Below are positions 1 through 9,700 of a DNA stretch of 64,000 nt, in pieces. The position numbers and the translations under genes were made by a program. Numbering within the stretch: the first letter of the stretch is position 1; each line of letters opens with the position of its first letter. Below the pieces are notes generated by a model. That model saw only the letters and a list, made by a program, of their open reading frames with translations. It was not told the DNA's origin and did not search any database. Origin of the DNA: Akkermansiaceae bacterium. GTDB taxonomy: Bacteria; Verrucomicrobiota; Verrucomicrobiia; Verrucomicrobiales; DEV007. The stretch spans positions 1-64,000 of the forward strand of contig JACKQE010000014.1 of NCBI GenBank assembly GCA_024233005.1, written 5' to 3'.

Positions 1-1321
1 GGGCGAGGCCGAAGAGAGGCTCTTCCGGAGCGGGAGCGTCACCGGTGGAGTGATGGAATCCCACCTCGACCGGGTGGGGGGAAAAGAGGCGTTCGCCAAA
101 CTGGTTGGCCGCGGCGAAGGGGGATTCGCCGGCCTGGGCCGCCGTGGACATGACCCGGAGCATGGCTGGCCAATCCAGCCCCTGGACCCGGCGCAGCGTC
201 AGCGGACGGCCGTCGGCGAGTCGGGGACTGCGTTCCGTGGTGAGGAGGCAACCGCTCTCGTCGAGGCCGCGGCGCCCGGCCCGGCCAAACATCTGGAGCA
301 GTTCGTCGGGCGCCACCTCCCGCCGCCAGGGGCCTTCGGCGTAGGTGGTGCCGGAGACATGGACGGAACGGACTGAGAAATTGATCCCGGCGGCCAGTCC
401 CATCGTGGCCACGACGACATGGAGTTGCCCGGCCTTGGCGAGGGGCTCGATGATGGCGGCGCGCTGGGCAAAGGTCAGTCCGCTGTGATGCCAGGCGACG
501 CGTTTGCGCAGCACCCGGTGGAGCTCCGGTCCACAGGTTCGCCGCAATTCGCGGGCGTCAGAGGGCAGGGGATCATCATCCGGCAGGGCGGCGGCGATGG
601 CTTTGGCGATTTGCTCGGCGGCCCTGCGCTGGGGGGCAAAGATGAGCAGGGGCCCCTGGTCGGAGAGCAACGCGCTGACGGCGAGCCGGGCCCAGGGATC
701 GCGAATCACATGGGGAGCCCGGTTGGGCAGGGCTCCCAGCGGGATTTCATCCAGAGGCACGGGACGCTTTCCGGTGCGGACGACCTCAACGCTACGGCCG
801 AGTCGTTGGAGCCAGCCCGCCACTTCGTCCGGATTGGCCACGCTGCCGCTGAGGAGGAGCAACTGGGTTTCCGGAGGGGCCTGGGCCAGCACCAGCTCGT
901 AACCGAGGCCGCGACGGTGGTCGGCCAGCATTTGATACTCGTCGATCACCAGCAGCCGGGGACCAGTGCCCGATAACAGCCGTTCCCGTTGGGTTTCCAG
1001 GGTCGCGACGAGGACCGGCGCGTCGACTGCCTCCGCGGCATCACCGGTGGCGAGACCGACGCGCCACCCGCGGCGCTGCCATTCCCGCCATTTGTCGTTT
1101 GCCAGGGCCCTAGTGGGCACCGTGTAAACCGCCTGTTCCCCGCGGGCCGGGAATCCTGCGGTGACGAGGTATTCGAAGACAAACGTTTTGCCGGCACCGG
1201 TGGGGGCATCGACGATGACATCGCGCCTCTGCTGGAGGGCCCGGATCGCTTCCTGTTGCCAGAGATCGGGCAGGGCGAGCCGGGACTCCAAACCGCGCAG
1301 TGCGTCGGCGAGGCCGTGCAT
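1..1321 (-). CDS. Ski2-like DEAD/DEAH-box helicase (C-terminus cut off by the window edge)
   Basis: Superfamily 2 helicase, expected to unwind nucleic acid with ATP. About 440 residues are visible and the frame runs off base 1. In order: Walker A APTGAGKT near residue 39, motif II DEYQ near 127, motif III-like LLLLSGSVANP, motif V VVATMGLAAGIN, and motif VI QMFGRAGRRG near 345. The GRAGRRG form and the spacing fit the Ski2/Hel308 branch. Motif II is DEYQ, where most family members have DExH. An ATG at 1321 lies 22 codons after an in-frame TGA, and I see no ribosome binding site. It is the third of three minus-strand genes. The substrate (RNA or DNA) cannot be told from sequence. Confidence 0.85.
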   Translation of the reverse strand, partial: MHGLADALRGLESRLALPDLWQQEAIRALQQRRDVIVDAPTGAGKTFVFEYLVTAGFPARGEQAVYTVPTRALANDKWREWQRRGWRVGLATGDAAEAVDAPVLVATLETQRERLLSGTGPRLLVIDEYQMLADHRRGLGYELVLAQAPPETQLLLLSGSVANPDEVAGWLQRLGRSVEVVRTGKRPVPLDEIPLGALPNRAPHVIRDPWARLAVSALLSDQGPLLIFAPQRRAAEQIAKAIAAALPDDDPLPSDARELRRTCGPELHRVLRKRVAWHHSGLTFAQRAAIIEPLAKAGQLHVVVATMGLAAGINFSVRSVHVSGTTYAEGPWRREVAPDELLQMFGRAGRRGLDESGCLLTTERSPRLADGRPLTLRRVQGLDWPAMLRVMSTAAQAGESPFAAANQFGERLFSPHPVEVGFHHSTGDAPAPEEPLFGLA

Positions 1322-1408
1322 GGTGACTTGTGGAGGAATGAACAGCGGCGCTTCCCCGCAAAGAGCGGCTGTGGAAGGCCCGCTCGGACGATGGGGGAGG
1401 TAGGAGGC

Positions 1409-1882
1409 TCAGGGCGCTTTCGAGTCGCTGAACATCGTGGCAATGTTGGCGTCGTAGCGGACGTGCAGGAGCCGCCAATCGCCGCCGCCGGCGTCGTAAA
1501 AGGTGAACTCCTGCAAAAAGGGCTGCGCTTGGAAGTGGGCCAGGCAGCTCAGGATGGCGACTCGTTTGGTGGGGGCGGTTTCCTTGGTGATTTCGAAATC
1601 CAGAAAGGTTCCCATGGCGGAGATCATGGTTTCAAACTGCTTCGAGACCGTGTCCAAATCCTCGGGCTTGAGAGCCGGATTGCTGCTGAGCAGTTCCCGG
1701 ATTCCCTCGCCGGATTTGCCGGACTTGCACAGGCCGTAGAATCCGGTGATCTGCTGTTTGGGCATCAGACTGCCGCCTGCGGGAGCCACCTGCGGTGGTG
1801 GCGCGGAGGCCGGGGTCTGCGCCTTTGCGTCCGCGGCGAGCGAGACAACGATGGCCACAAGGGGAGAAAGGTAGCGCTTCAT
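1409..1882 (-). CDS. Small exported protein of unknown function
   Basis: 157 residues beginning MKRYLSPLVAIVVSLAADAKAQ, a typical Sec signal peptide with likely cleavage after AKA. I chose the ATG at 1882 because the frame upstream encodes residues that do not fit a signal peptide. The mature part opens with a short Ala/Pro linker and continues as a single small domain without cysteines or recognisable motifs. I do not recognise the family. It lies 87 bases before the helicase start and 35 bases after the Cys-tailed protein gene, so the three may be co-transcribed. Confidence 0.7.
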   Translation of the reverse strand: MKRYLSPLVAIVVSLAADAKAQTPASAPPPQVAPAGGSLMPKQQITGFYGLCKSGKSGEGIRELLSSNPALKPEDLDTVSKQFETMISAMGTFLDFEITKETAPTKRVAILSCLAHFQAQPFLQEFTFYDAGGGDWRLLHVRYDANIATMFSDSKAP

Positions 1883-1917
1883 GCCGGGAGGTTGGAGGGG
1901 AAGACGGGGACTGTCAA

Positions 1918-2154
1918 TCAGTGACAGCCGCAACCGCTGCCGCACCCGCCTCCGCCGCCTCCCGCGGACGGGGGCCGGGAAGGACCATCGCCCGTCCCCA
2001 TGATCCCGTAGCCGCCACTGATGACCCGGCGCACCGGCTGACCGGAGTCGGGATGGTGGGTCAACGCCGCGTCCTTCATGCTTTGCTTGATCTCAAAGCG
2101 GGTCACAGGCTCGGTTTCGGACTGGGGGATGGTTTCGTAAACGTAAGTGGGCAT
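1918..2154 (-). CDS. FmdB-like small protein with Cys/His tail
   Basis: 78 residues. The N-terminus MPTYVYETI resembles the opening strand of FmdB-family zinc-ribbon proteins (MPxYxY), but the usual N-terminal CxxC pairs are absent. The middle contains KQSMKDAALTHH and PVRRVISGGYGIMG, which resemble FmdB-type text. The protein ends in a glycine stretch and GCGSGCGCH, a compact Cys/His cluster that could bind a metal. The assignment to FmdB is by resemblance only. A plausible promoter lies about 25 bases upstream, making this the likely first gene of a minus-strand unit with the exported protein and the helicase. Confidence 0.65.
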   Translation of the reverse strand: MPTYVYETIPQSETEPVTRFEIKQSMKDAALTHHPDSGQPVRRVISGGYGIMGTGDGPSRPPSAGGGGGGCGSGCGCH

Positions 2155-2177
2155 GGCGCAAACTAGTGATTGAGGGC

Positions 2178-2206
2178 ACTATAGAACGGTCCGGGGGAAA
2201 CAGCAA
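2178..2206 (-). promoter_or_regulatory. Candidate sigma-70 promoter for the FmdB-like gene
   Basis: Read on the minus strand: TTGCTG (-35), 17-base spacer, TATAGT (-10, five of six consensus bases). Expected transcription start is near 2171, giving a 16-20 base leader before the ATG at 2154. Confidence 0.45.
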
Positions 2207-2289
2207 GCCGGGCGGTGCTCCGGAGCGCGGCTGCAACCCGGAGAACTCCCCGCTTGTGATGTCCCCCGGGGTGGGGAATCTTTCGGGGC

Positions 2290-3654
2290 ATGTTTTCCCT
2301 CCTCTCCGACAAACTTGAAGGCGTTTTCAAACAGCTCCGTGGCCACGGCAAGCTCTCCGAAAAGAACATTTCCGACGCCCTCCGCGAAATTCGCATGGCC
2401 CTCCTGGAGGCGGATGTGGAGTTCACCGTCGTCAAGACGTTCATGGCGGCCGTCAAAGAGAAGGCTGTCGGGGAGGCGGTGCTTCGTTCCATCACGCCGG
2501 GACAGCAGATCGTCAAGGTGTTCCACGACGAGCTGACCGTGCTGCTGGGAGGGGATCCGGCCCCGCTGGATTTGAATCCTCCGGGACGGATTTTAATGGT
2601 CGGGCTGAACGGAGCCGGGAAAACGACCACCTCGGGCAAGCTGGCCCTGCACTTGAAAAAGCAGGGCCGAAGGCCGGTCTTGGTGGCCTGCGACCTGGTC
2701 CGACCGGCCGCCATTGAGCAGCTGGCGGCTCTGGGGCGCCAGGTCGATATCCCGGTCTTCACTCCCCAAGCGGGGCAGCGCGATGTGTTGGCGGTGGCCA
2801 GGGAAGCCCTCGCCTGGGCGGAAAATCTCCAGGCCACGGTGGTGATTTTCGACACCGCCGGCCGCCAGGAAGTGGACGCGCCCCTGCTTGCCGAGTTGAA
2901 AGGCCTGCGGGACTTTCTCGCGCCCCGCGAAGTCCTGCTGGTGGCTGATGCCGCGACCGGCCAGCAATCCGTCAGTGTCGCCCAGACCTTTGACGAGGCG
3001 GTGGGGCTGACCGGCATCATCCTGACAAAGTTGGATGGCGATGCCCGCGGGGGGGCGGCGCTGTCAATGCGGTCCGTGACCCAGAAGCCGGTGAAATTCA
3101 TCGGGGTCGGGGAGAAGCTGTCGCAATTGGAGGCATTTGTGCCCGACCGGATGGCCAACCGGATTCTGGGCATGGGAGACGTGGTCAGCCTGGTGGAGAA
3201 AGCCGCGGAGGCCTTTGACCAGGAAGAAGCCATGAGCATGGCCCAGCGGATGATGTCGGCCCAGTTCGATTTCAATGACTTCCTGGGGCAGATCCGCATG
3301 ATGCGGGAACTGGGGCCGATGCAGGAAATTCTGGGCATGATTCCCGGCATTAAAAAGCAGATGGGGAACATGAATGTCGATGAAAAACGGGTCAAACATC
3401 TCGAAGCCATCGTGCTCGCGATGACGCCGAAAGAGCGGAAACGGCCTGAGATCATCAATGGCTCAAGGCGCCGCCGCATTGCCACCGGGAGCGGGACTTC
3501 CGTGCCGATGGTGAACCAGACCATCAAACAGGTCGGCGAAATGCGGAAGCTGATGAAGAACAAGGGTAAGATGAAGCAGATGATGAAGCAACTCGGCGGG
3601 GGTGGGGGAGGTGGCTTCCCGGGGATGCCGGGTGGCAAGGGATTCCCGTTCTAA
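2290..3654 (+). CDS. ffh: Signal recognition particle protein Ffh
   Basis: GTPase of the bacterial signal recognition particle, which binds 4.5S RNA and signal sequences of nascent membrane proteins and docks with FtsY. 454 residues, usual length. The helical N domain (1-90) is followed by the G domain with Walker A GLNGAGKTT (105-113), DTAGRQ near 190 and TKLDGDARGG near 247. The Met-rich M domain runs from about 300 and ends in Gly/Met/Lys-rich sequence. The ATG at 2290 fits the family N-terminus, but no Shine-Dalgarno is visible. No SRP RNA gene was seen in the 130 bases upstream. It is monocistronic, since both neighbours are on the opposite strand. Confidence 0.97.
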   Translation: MFSLLSDKLEGVFKQLRGHGKLSEKNISDALREIRMALLEADVEFTVVKTFMAAVKEKAVGEAVLRSITPGQQIVKVFHDELTVLLGGDPAPLDLNPPGRILMVGLNGAGKTTTSGKLALHLKKQGRRPVLVACDLVRPAAIEQLAALGRQVDIPVFTPQAGQRDVLAVAREALAWAENLQATVVIFDTAGRQEVDAPLLAELKGLRDFLAPREVLLVADAATGQQSVSVAQTFDEAVGLTGIILTKLDGDARGGAALSMRSVTQKPVKFIGVGEKLSQLEAFVPDRMANRILGMGDVVSLVEKAAEAFDQEEAMSMAQRMMSAQFDFNDFLGQIRMMRELGPMQEILGMIPGIKKQMGNMNVDEKRVKHLEAIVLAMTPKERKRPEIINGSRRRRIATGSGTSVPMVNQTIKQVGEMRKLMKNKGKMKQMMKQLGGGGGGGFPGMPGGKGFPF

Positions 3655-3682
3655 GGGCGACAGAAGATTCCAGTGCCAACGG

Positions 3683-3724
3683 GCAAAGAAAAGCGGCTGT
3701 CCCGGTTTCACCGGAGCAGCCGCT
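3683..3724 (-). terminator. Rho-independent terminator of the adhesin gene
   Basis: Stem AGCGGCTG (3692-3699) pairs perfectly with CAGCCGCT (3717-3724). On the minus strand it is followed by TTTTCTTT. It lies 55 bases beyond the adhesin stop codon. It may also stop ffh transcripts, though the plus side has no T-tract. Confidence 0.75.
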
Positions 3725-3778
3725 CTTGAATGAGACGGGGGAGACGCCCCCAAGGGTCTTGGTGATGGAAGGCAGGGG

Positions 3779-6700
3779 TTATTCCGCCACGGTTCCCACG
3801 GGCTCGCCGATCGGCTCTCCGAAGAGACGGTAGCTGCTGTAGGTGCCGGTGTTGATGTCGTAGAGGTAGTAGACCCCGAAGTTGCCGTAATGACGGCGGT
3901 AGCGGTTCTTCTTTTTGGCTTTCTCTTCTTCTTCGGCCTCGCTTTCTCCCTCTTTCAGCTCACGTTCCGTGGCCAACGTGGCGTCGCTTCCATCGACCAC
4001 TTTGCTGTTCCGGTCCCATGTCTCCCACTTGTGGGGATTCAGGTAGTCGTAGAAATCGATGGGTGTTTCGATCACGATTTCCGAAATGATCTCCTCCACC
4101 GGCAAATCCACGGGAGTCTCCACGACCGGGGTGACCACGCTGTCAGTGGGAAGATCCACCGGTTGGATGGCGTCATAGTAGATGGTGTAATTGCCCACCC
4201 CGCTGACCCCATTGGAAGAGCGGTAAAAGGCCGTCGCCGAGGTGAAGTCACCGTCAGCCACCGAGGCCAGGTTCACTTCCCCTCCGGGAGCATTCACTGT
4301 CGTGATCGGTCCGGCGACATCGGGGGCGACGACGAGATCGAGGAATCCGTCGGCTCCGACCGTGGTACTGAGGAAGGCCGGGAAGTCGGTGTCTTCATTC
4401 CACCACAGGTCCGGCTGGAGATACACTTCGTCGGGATCGCCCGAAGTCGCCAGGCGGGTGGCATCAAAGGTATTGAGTCCATCGGCGAAGCTCACCCCGC
4501 CACCATCCACCCCGGCATAGGTGGCCGCTGATTCATTGAGTCGGGTGGTGGTGGACATGAGGTTGCCCTCACGCTGCGGGATGTAGATCCGCAACTCACT
4601 GCCGAAACCATAGAAGGCGCTGGAAAACACCGTGCCATTGATGGTGAAGAGCTGTCCCGTCCCGGTGTGGAACGGATAGTTCCTCCCCACTCCAAAGTAG
4701 GTGTTTCCTTCGGCAATGGTGGTCAGGCCTGCCTGAACCAGGGGGTCGGCATGACCCACCAGAGTGTGAAAGAGCGAGGCATTGTCGCCCACGGCCACTT
4801 GGATGTCCCCGGTCCTCGCTCCCACTCCGGAAATGCGGGCAGTCCGGTCGTCCGAGCCATCCCGGAGCCAGTCGCCATGACCGATCATGACATAATTGTT
4901 CAACGTGTCCGTGCCGCCGGTGCTGCCATCGATGGTGACCAGGTCATTTTTGACAAAGACGGTGATGTCGCCATCATTGGTGCCATTGACGCCGGCCCCT
5001 CCGTGTCCGATTTGGGTGTAGGCGAGGTGGTTCGGCTGTCCCACGGGATCCGACGTGGTGCCACCCACCATTGTCAGGTTGTTGCCGACCACCACGGTGA
5101 TGTCACCCTTGTGATTGCCATCGTTGACGTCATTGGTTCCGGAAAGGTTCCGGTATTCGGTCGTGAAGTTGCCGATCTGGGCGATGTTGTCGACCGGTCC
5201 GTCTGGACGGGTGGAGGCCGGATCGTTCCCAATCTGAGTCGGCCGCCGCATGCCGATCATCAGCAGGTCATGCCCGGCGGTGACCATGATGTTGCCATTG
5301 GCCGGGGTGTCGATCAGGGCTCCTCCATTGCCGATCACCGCGTAGGCGTTGTGGGTGTATTCCACCGCTCCACCGAGAATCGGGGTGGCGACCCAGGGGT
5401 TGGTGCCGGCCCGCAGTTCGATGTTGTTGCCCGCGTAGACCTTGATGTCACCGCTGAATCCGGTGGCGACGTTGTTGGCATGGGCCCGGTCGTTGCCGAC
5501 GTCGGAGCTGAATCCATTGCCGATCTGGGCCGAGCTGCCGCGCCAGGCGTTGCCGCCCTGGAGCAGCACGTTGACGCCGGCGGTCACCGTGATGTCGGAA
5601 TCCGCGACGATGCCATTGATGGTGGCCAACGCGACGCCGTTCCAATCCTTGTCCAAGACCACGAAGTCATAGAGATCCATGGTGCCGCCATGACCAATGG
5701 CGACCGGGTTGCGATCGGCCGGAACCCCAAACCCGCTGTCCCCCACATTTTGATCATTGGCCGCCGCGAAACCGGCATTGAGGAAGACGCTGCCGCCGGC
5801 ACTGACGTCGATGGTTCCCCCGGCGGCGAGGTATTCAGCGCCTCCCGTCCGCTCCGAGCCGTCCGTTCCCCGGTGTCCGATGGCCGTCCAAAAGAAGAGG
5901 CCGTCGTTGTTTTCCAGGGTGATGTCCCCGCCCGCATTGACCGCGATGTTGCCAATCATGTCATCCCGCGTGTAGGCAGGGTTGAATGCCTGGATGGTGT
6001 CGATGGCCCGTCCACCGTGGCCAATCAAGGTCCAGGCGTAGCCGCTCCGGTCCGAGCTGAGTCCACCGGGGTTGAATTCTCCGCCAAAATCGGATCCGCC
6101 TGCCCCCACTCCGCCCCGATTGGCATAAAAGCGGTCGGCCGACTGCGGGTGGGTCATCAGAATGTCCCCGCCGGCGTTCACGGTGACGTTGGCCGTGTTG
6201 CCGTCAATGGCATAGACTTTGGTTTCGGAGCCATAGGTCAGCGAGACGGTGGTGTCGGTGACATCGGTCAGAATCGGAGTGCTGGTGATGGCTCCGGTGT
6301 CGTAGGTGTCGAACGCTTCGGTCCGGTCGTAGAAACCGCCGATCACGCTGCTGTAGGCTTCCGATCCGCCATGGCCGATCTGGGCATACTGTTCACGATA
6401 GGCTCCGCTCCGGACCAGGATGTCTCCACCCGCGTCCACCAGGATGTCCCCTGTCAGGTAGGTGAGGTGGAACTGGTAGCCGCCGTGGCCGATTTGGGCC
6501 TGGGAACGGGAATGCAGATTGTCCGCGCCGGTGAAGGGCACCGAGGAACCCGAGACCGTGATATCCTTGGCCGCGGTGACCGTCACATCACCGATCGCCA
6601 CGGAGGCGGTTTCAAGATCGCTGGCCTCGTTGCCGCCGTGGCCGATCATGGCGTAGTCGTAGGTGTGGTTGCCCGCCGTCACGCTGACACTGCCATTGTG

Positions 6701-9700
6701 GGCATTGACGGTGATGTTGCCGATGAAGTTGATCCCGGTGAGGTCCCGGTTCACCGCCGTGCCGGCACGCATCACCTCCTCGGTGCCGCTGTTGGTATTG
6801 TCGATCCGGAGCTGGACGTCCTCCGCGCCGTCAAGTCGGTCCACGCCGAAGTTGGATCCGCCATGGCCGATCTGCACCCAGCGGCGATCGGTGCTGTAGC
6901 CGATGCCATCCGCGCCGGAGTTGCCCTCGCGGACGCGACGGGTGGGATCCCCGGTATCGCCGGCGCCGGATCCGTAGCCGTTGATCTGGTCGGGGAAGCC
7001 GTCCATGTTCAAGTCACGGTCGGGCAGGTCGCCGGAGATCAGTCCAAACGCGGTCCCAGTGATCGTGCCCGCGGCATCGTCATAGACGGCCTGCTGGAAC
7101 AACCCGTCACCGTTTATATCCGTGTAGGATTTTCCATCCCCATTGGTGTCCGCCCCATCCGGCTGACCGTCCCGCAGGTCCGGGGTGGTGCCGGCCATCA
7201 GGGTAATCCCGGTATTGCCATAGCTGTCCACCAGAATGTTGCCGACCCGTTCCTTGCGGAGGATCCCGCCCAAGGCCTTGACCTGGACCGGGCCGATGGT
7301 GGCCAGAATGTCGTCATCCCACGCTCCGGCTCCCTGGGCGGTATCGATCGGATCATAGCCGGTGGGGTAGACGCCCCGCGCCAAACCGCCGCTGCCATCG
7401 TTGAACAATTCCCCGTTTCGCAGGTTGGGGTTGTCAAAATCTCCCGTGTTTTGGAAAAGACGCACCTGGGCATCCGCCTCGGTGGTGGGGTTCCAGTAGG
7501 CGTATCCGTTGTTGGTGTGACCGATCGAGGCGGAGTTCCGGGTGTGCGCGCCTCCCAGGAGCTGGATGTCGCCGCCCGCTTGAACCTTGATGTTGCCATA
7601 GACCTCACCAAACTGGGCACTGCCAAGATGGCCGATTTGGGCATAGGCATCGGAGCTGCCCGCCGAGGTGCTCGGATTGGGGTTCGACAAGTTGTTGGCG
7701 GAGCGGATGTTTTGCCATGCCTCCAGCTTGACGATGCCGCCGAGCGAGGTGGTGTCTCCGGAGAGATTGTTTTCCGCGAGACCTTTGTTGAAGGTCACCG
7801 TGGTGGGATCAACGCCGGCCAGAATGTTGATGTTGCCATAAATGGGCGCAAGACGCGCGATGGAACTGGAGACCCGGTCATTGCTCCCGCCATTGTAGAC
7901 GTAACTGTTGACCCCGGACTGGTTGCCATTGCGCAGATTTCGGTTGTCCCCCCAGCCGGTGCTCTGGCCGCCGTGCCCAATCTGGACCGAATCACCCTGA
8001 CGGCCGCCGCTGTTCATCAGGAGAGCCCCGGTGAGCGCGATGTTGATGTCGGCCCGCTGCGTTGCGCTCTGGCCGGCGCCCATTTCCGGACGGTTGGCTC
8101 CCAGTCCGCCCGTGGCTTCGGTCGAACCCACCGCTTCGATGCGCTGCCACCACCAGTTGCCGCCGCGGCTGTTGTTGTAGCTGTTGGCATAGGGGATGTA
8201 GGTGCCATCCACCGCCCCGGTGTAGTTGATGCCCTGGACCCCGTCCATGATGCCATCGCCGTCGCTGTCGACTTCGAACTGGCCGACCACGCCGACCAAC
8301 GGATTGTTGTCGGTGAGGACGTTGGTGCCGCCGGTGTCGGTGAGATCGATCTGTCGTGGGGCCGCCAGCAGATTGCGAACCACGAAGACCTGACCCGAGT
8401 CCCGGAAGCCGAGCTGGACATCATCGGTTTCGCCCCCGTCCAACTGGTAGGTTGACATGATGAGGTTGGTGGCGGCGACGTTGGTGTTGCCGTAGCGGCT
8501 CCCCACGTCAATGTAACGGTTCAGCGTGCCGTCGCCGATGAAGACGGACCCGTTGTTGCCGAACTGGCCATTTTCCAGGTAATACCCCCAGACGTCCTCA
8601 ACGTCCAAGGCGAGCGAATTGAGGTCAAAGACTCTGGCCCCACCTGGATTGTCGGACCCATCCGGGAGGAAAGACCCTCCGAAAACGCCGCCCGGTTCGA
8701 AATCGGATTCCGCCCCGGTCCAACCTGAGATCAGGTTGATGGAGCCGGCACCGGAAGTCCGGATATGGTTGTAGATCAGAATGTTGCCACTGGCGAAAAG
8801 CCCCAGACTGGCGTCATCATTGGTCCATTGCACCGCCGCGTGGCGGGTATCCAAGTTTTCCCCAAGATTTTCCACGGTGATGTTGCCGCTCTCCGTGGCC
8901 ACAATGACCGAGGTGCCACCCTGCAGGATGGTGTTGAGCGAGGCAATCGGGAGGGTGCTGCCCGCGTTGCCAATGCTCACGTCACCCGGGTCGAAAAGCA
9001 CCGTGCCGGACTGGTGGCTCACGGCGCGCGCGGTCACGTTCCCCATGAACTGAAGGTTGCTTTTGCCGGAGACTTCGATGAGTCCCCCGCGCCCGACGGC
9101 GCCCGTCGCCTGGGCACTGATGTCACCCCGAAAAATCGTGTCGCCATCGGACCAGATGATCACGTTGCCCGCATTGCCCTCCGAGGCGTCCGCTTTGAAA
9201 CTGGCCTGTCCGCCAACCATGGTGCTGTCGGAATTCATCAGAGTCGGATCCGCTTTGCCGCGGAAGCTGCCGCCGACATTGATCGCGCCCCCCTGCGTTT
9301 TTCCGCTGACGTCGGCTTTGGTCCCCACGTTGACCGCCACATTCCGGCCGGTGATTTTAATGTTCCCTCCGATGCCGAGCAGACTTTTCGCGCTCATGAG
9401 ACCGGCCGCGATGACTTGCTGGGCACCTTTGATATCAATGCTCCCTCCATCTCCGGTCACGTTTCCAAGTGCTCCGTCCGAGGTAATCCGGGCGGCATCA
9501 TCGATTTTCACCGTGCCTCCGGAAATATTGACGATGCCTCCCGACGTGGCCCCGTTGGCGGAAATGGTGGAAGCGCCGACATTGATCGTGCTCCCGGCGC
9601 CGCCGAGCAGACTGACCTGGCCACCGGCTCCGGTGCTGCCCTCCGCCGAAATGCGCGCTCCGTTGCCGACATTGATCGACTGGGTTTTCTCCGAGCCCAG

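Noticed and set aside
989..1924. 311-codon plus-strand frame opposite the helicase and exported protein
   Set aside because: Both genes on the minus strand have recognisable motifs or a signal peptide; this frame has none.
2161..2289. Possible SRP (4.5S) RNA next to ffh
   Set aside because: The region is GC-rich and can fold, but the conserved GGAAGG-AGCAGCC loop region is not present on either strand.
2163..3638. 491-codon minus-strand frame over ffh
   Set aside because: Antisense shadow: low-complexity Ser/Arg/Pro translation, while the plus strand encodes an unambiguous Ffh.
4667..8455. 1262-codon open frame on the plus strand
   Set aside because: It lies wholly antisense to the adhesin and its translation is Gly/Asp/Val-rich without any domain. 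It arises from the repetitive codon pattern of the real gene. The same holds for 8765-10111.
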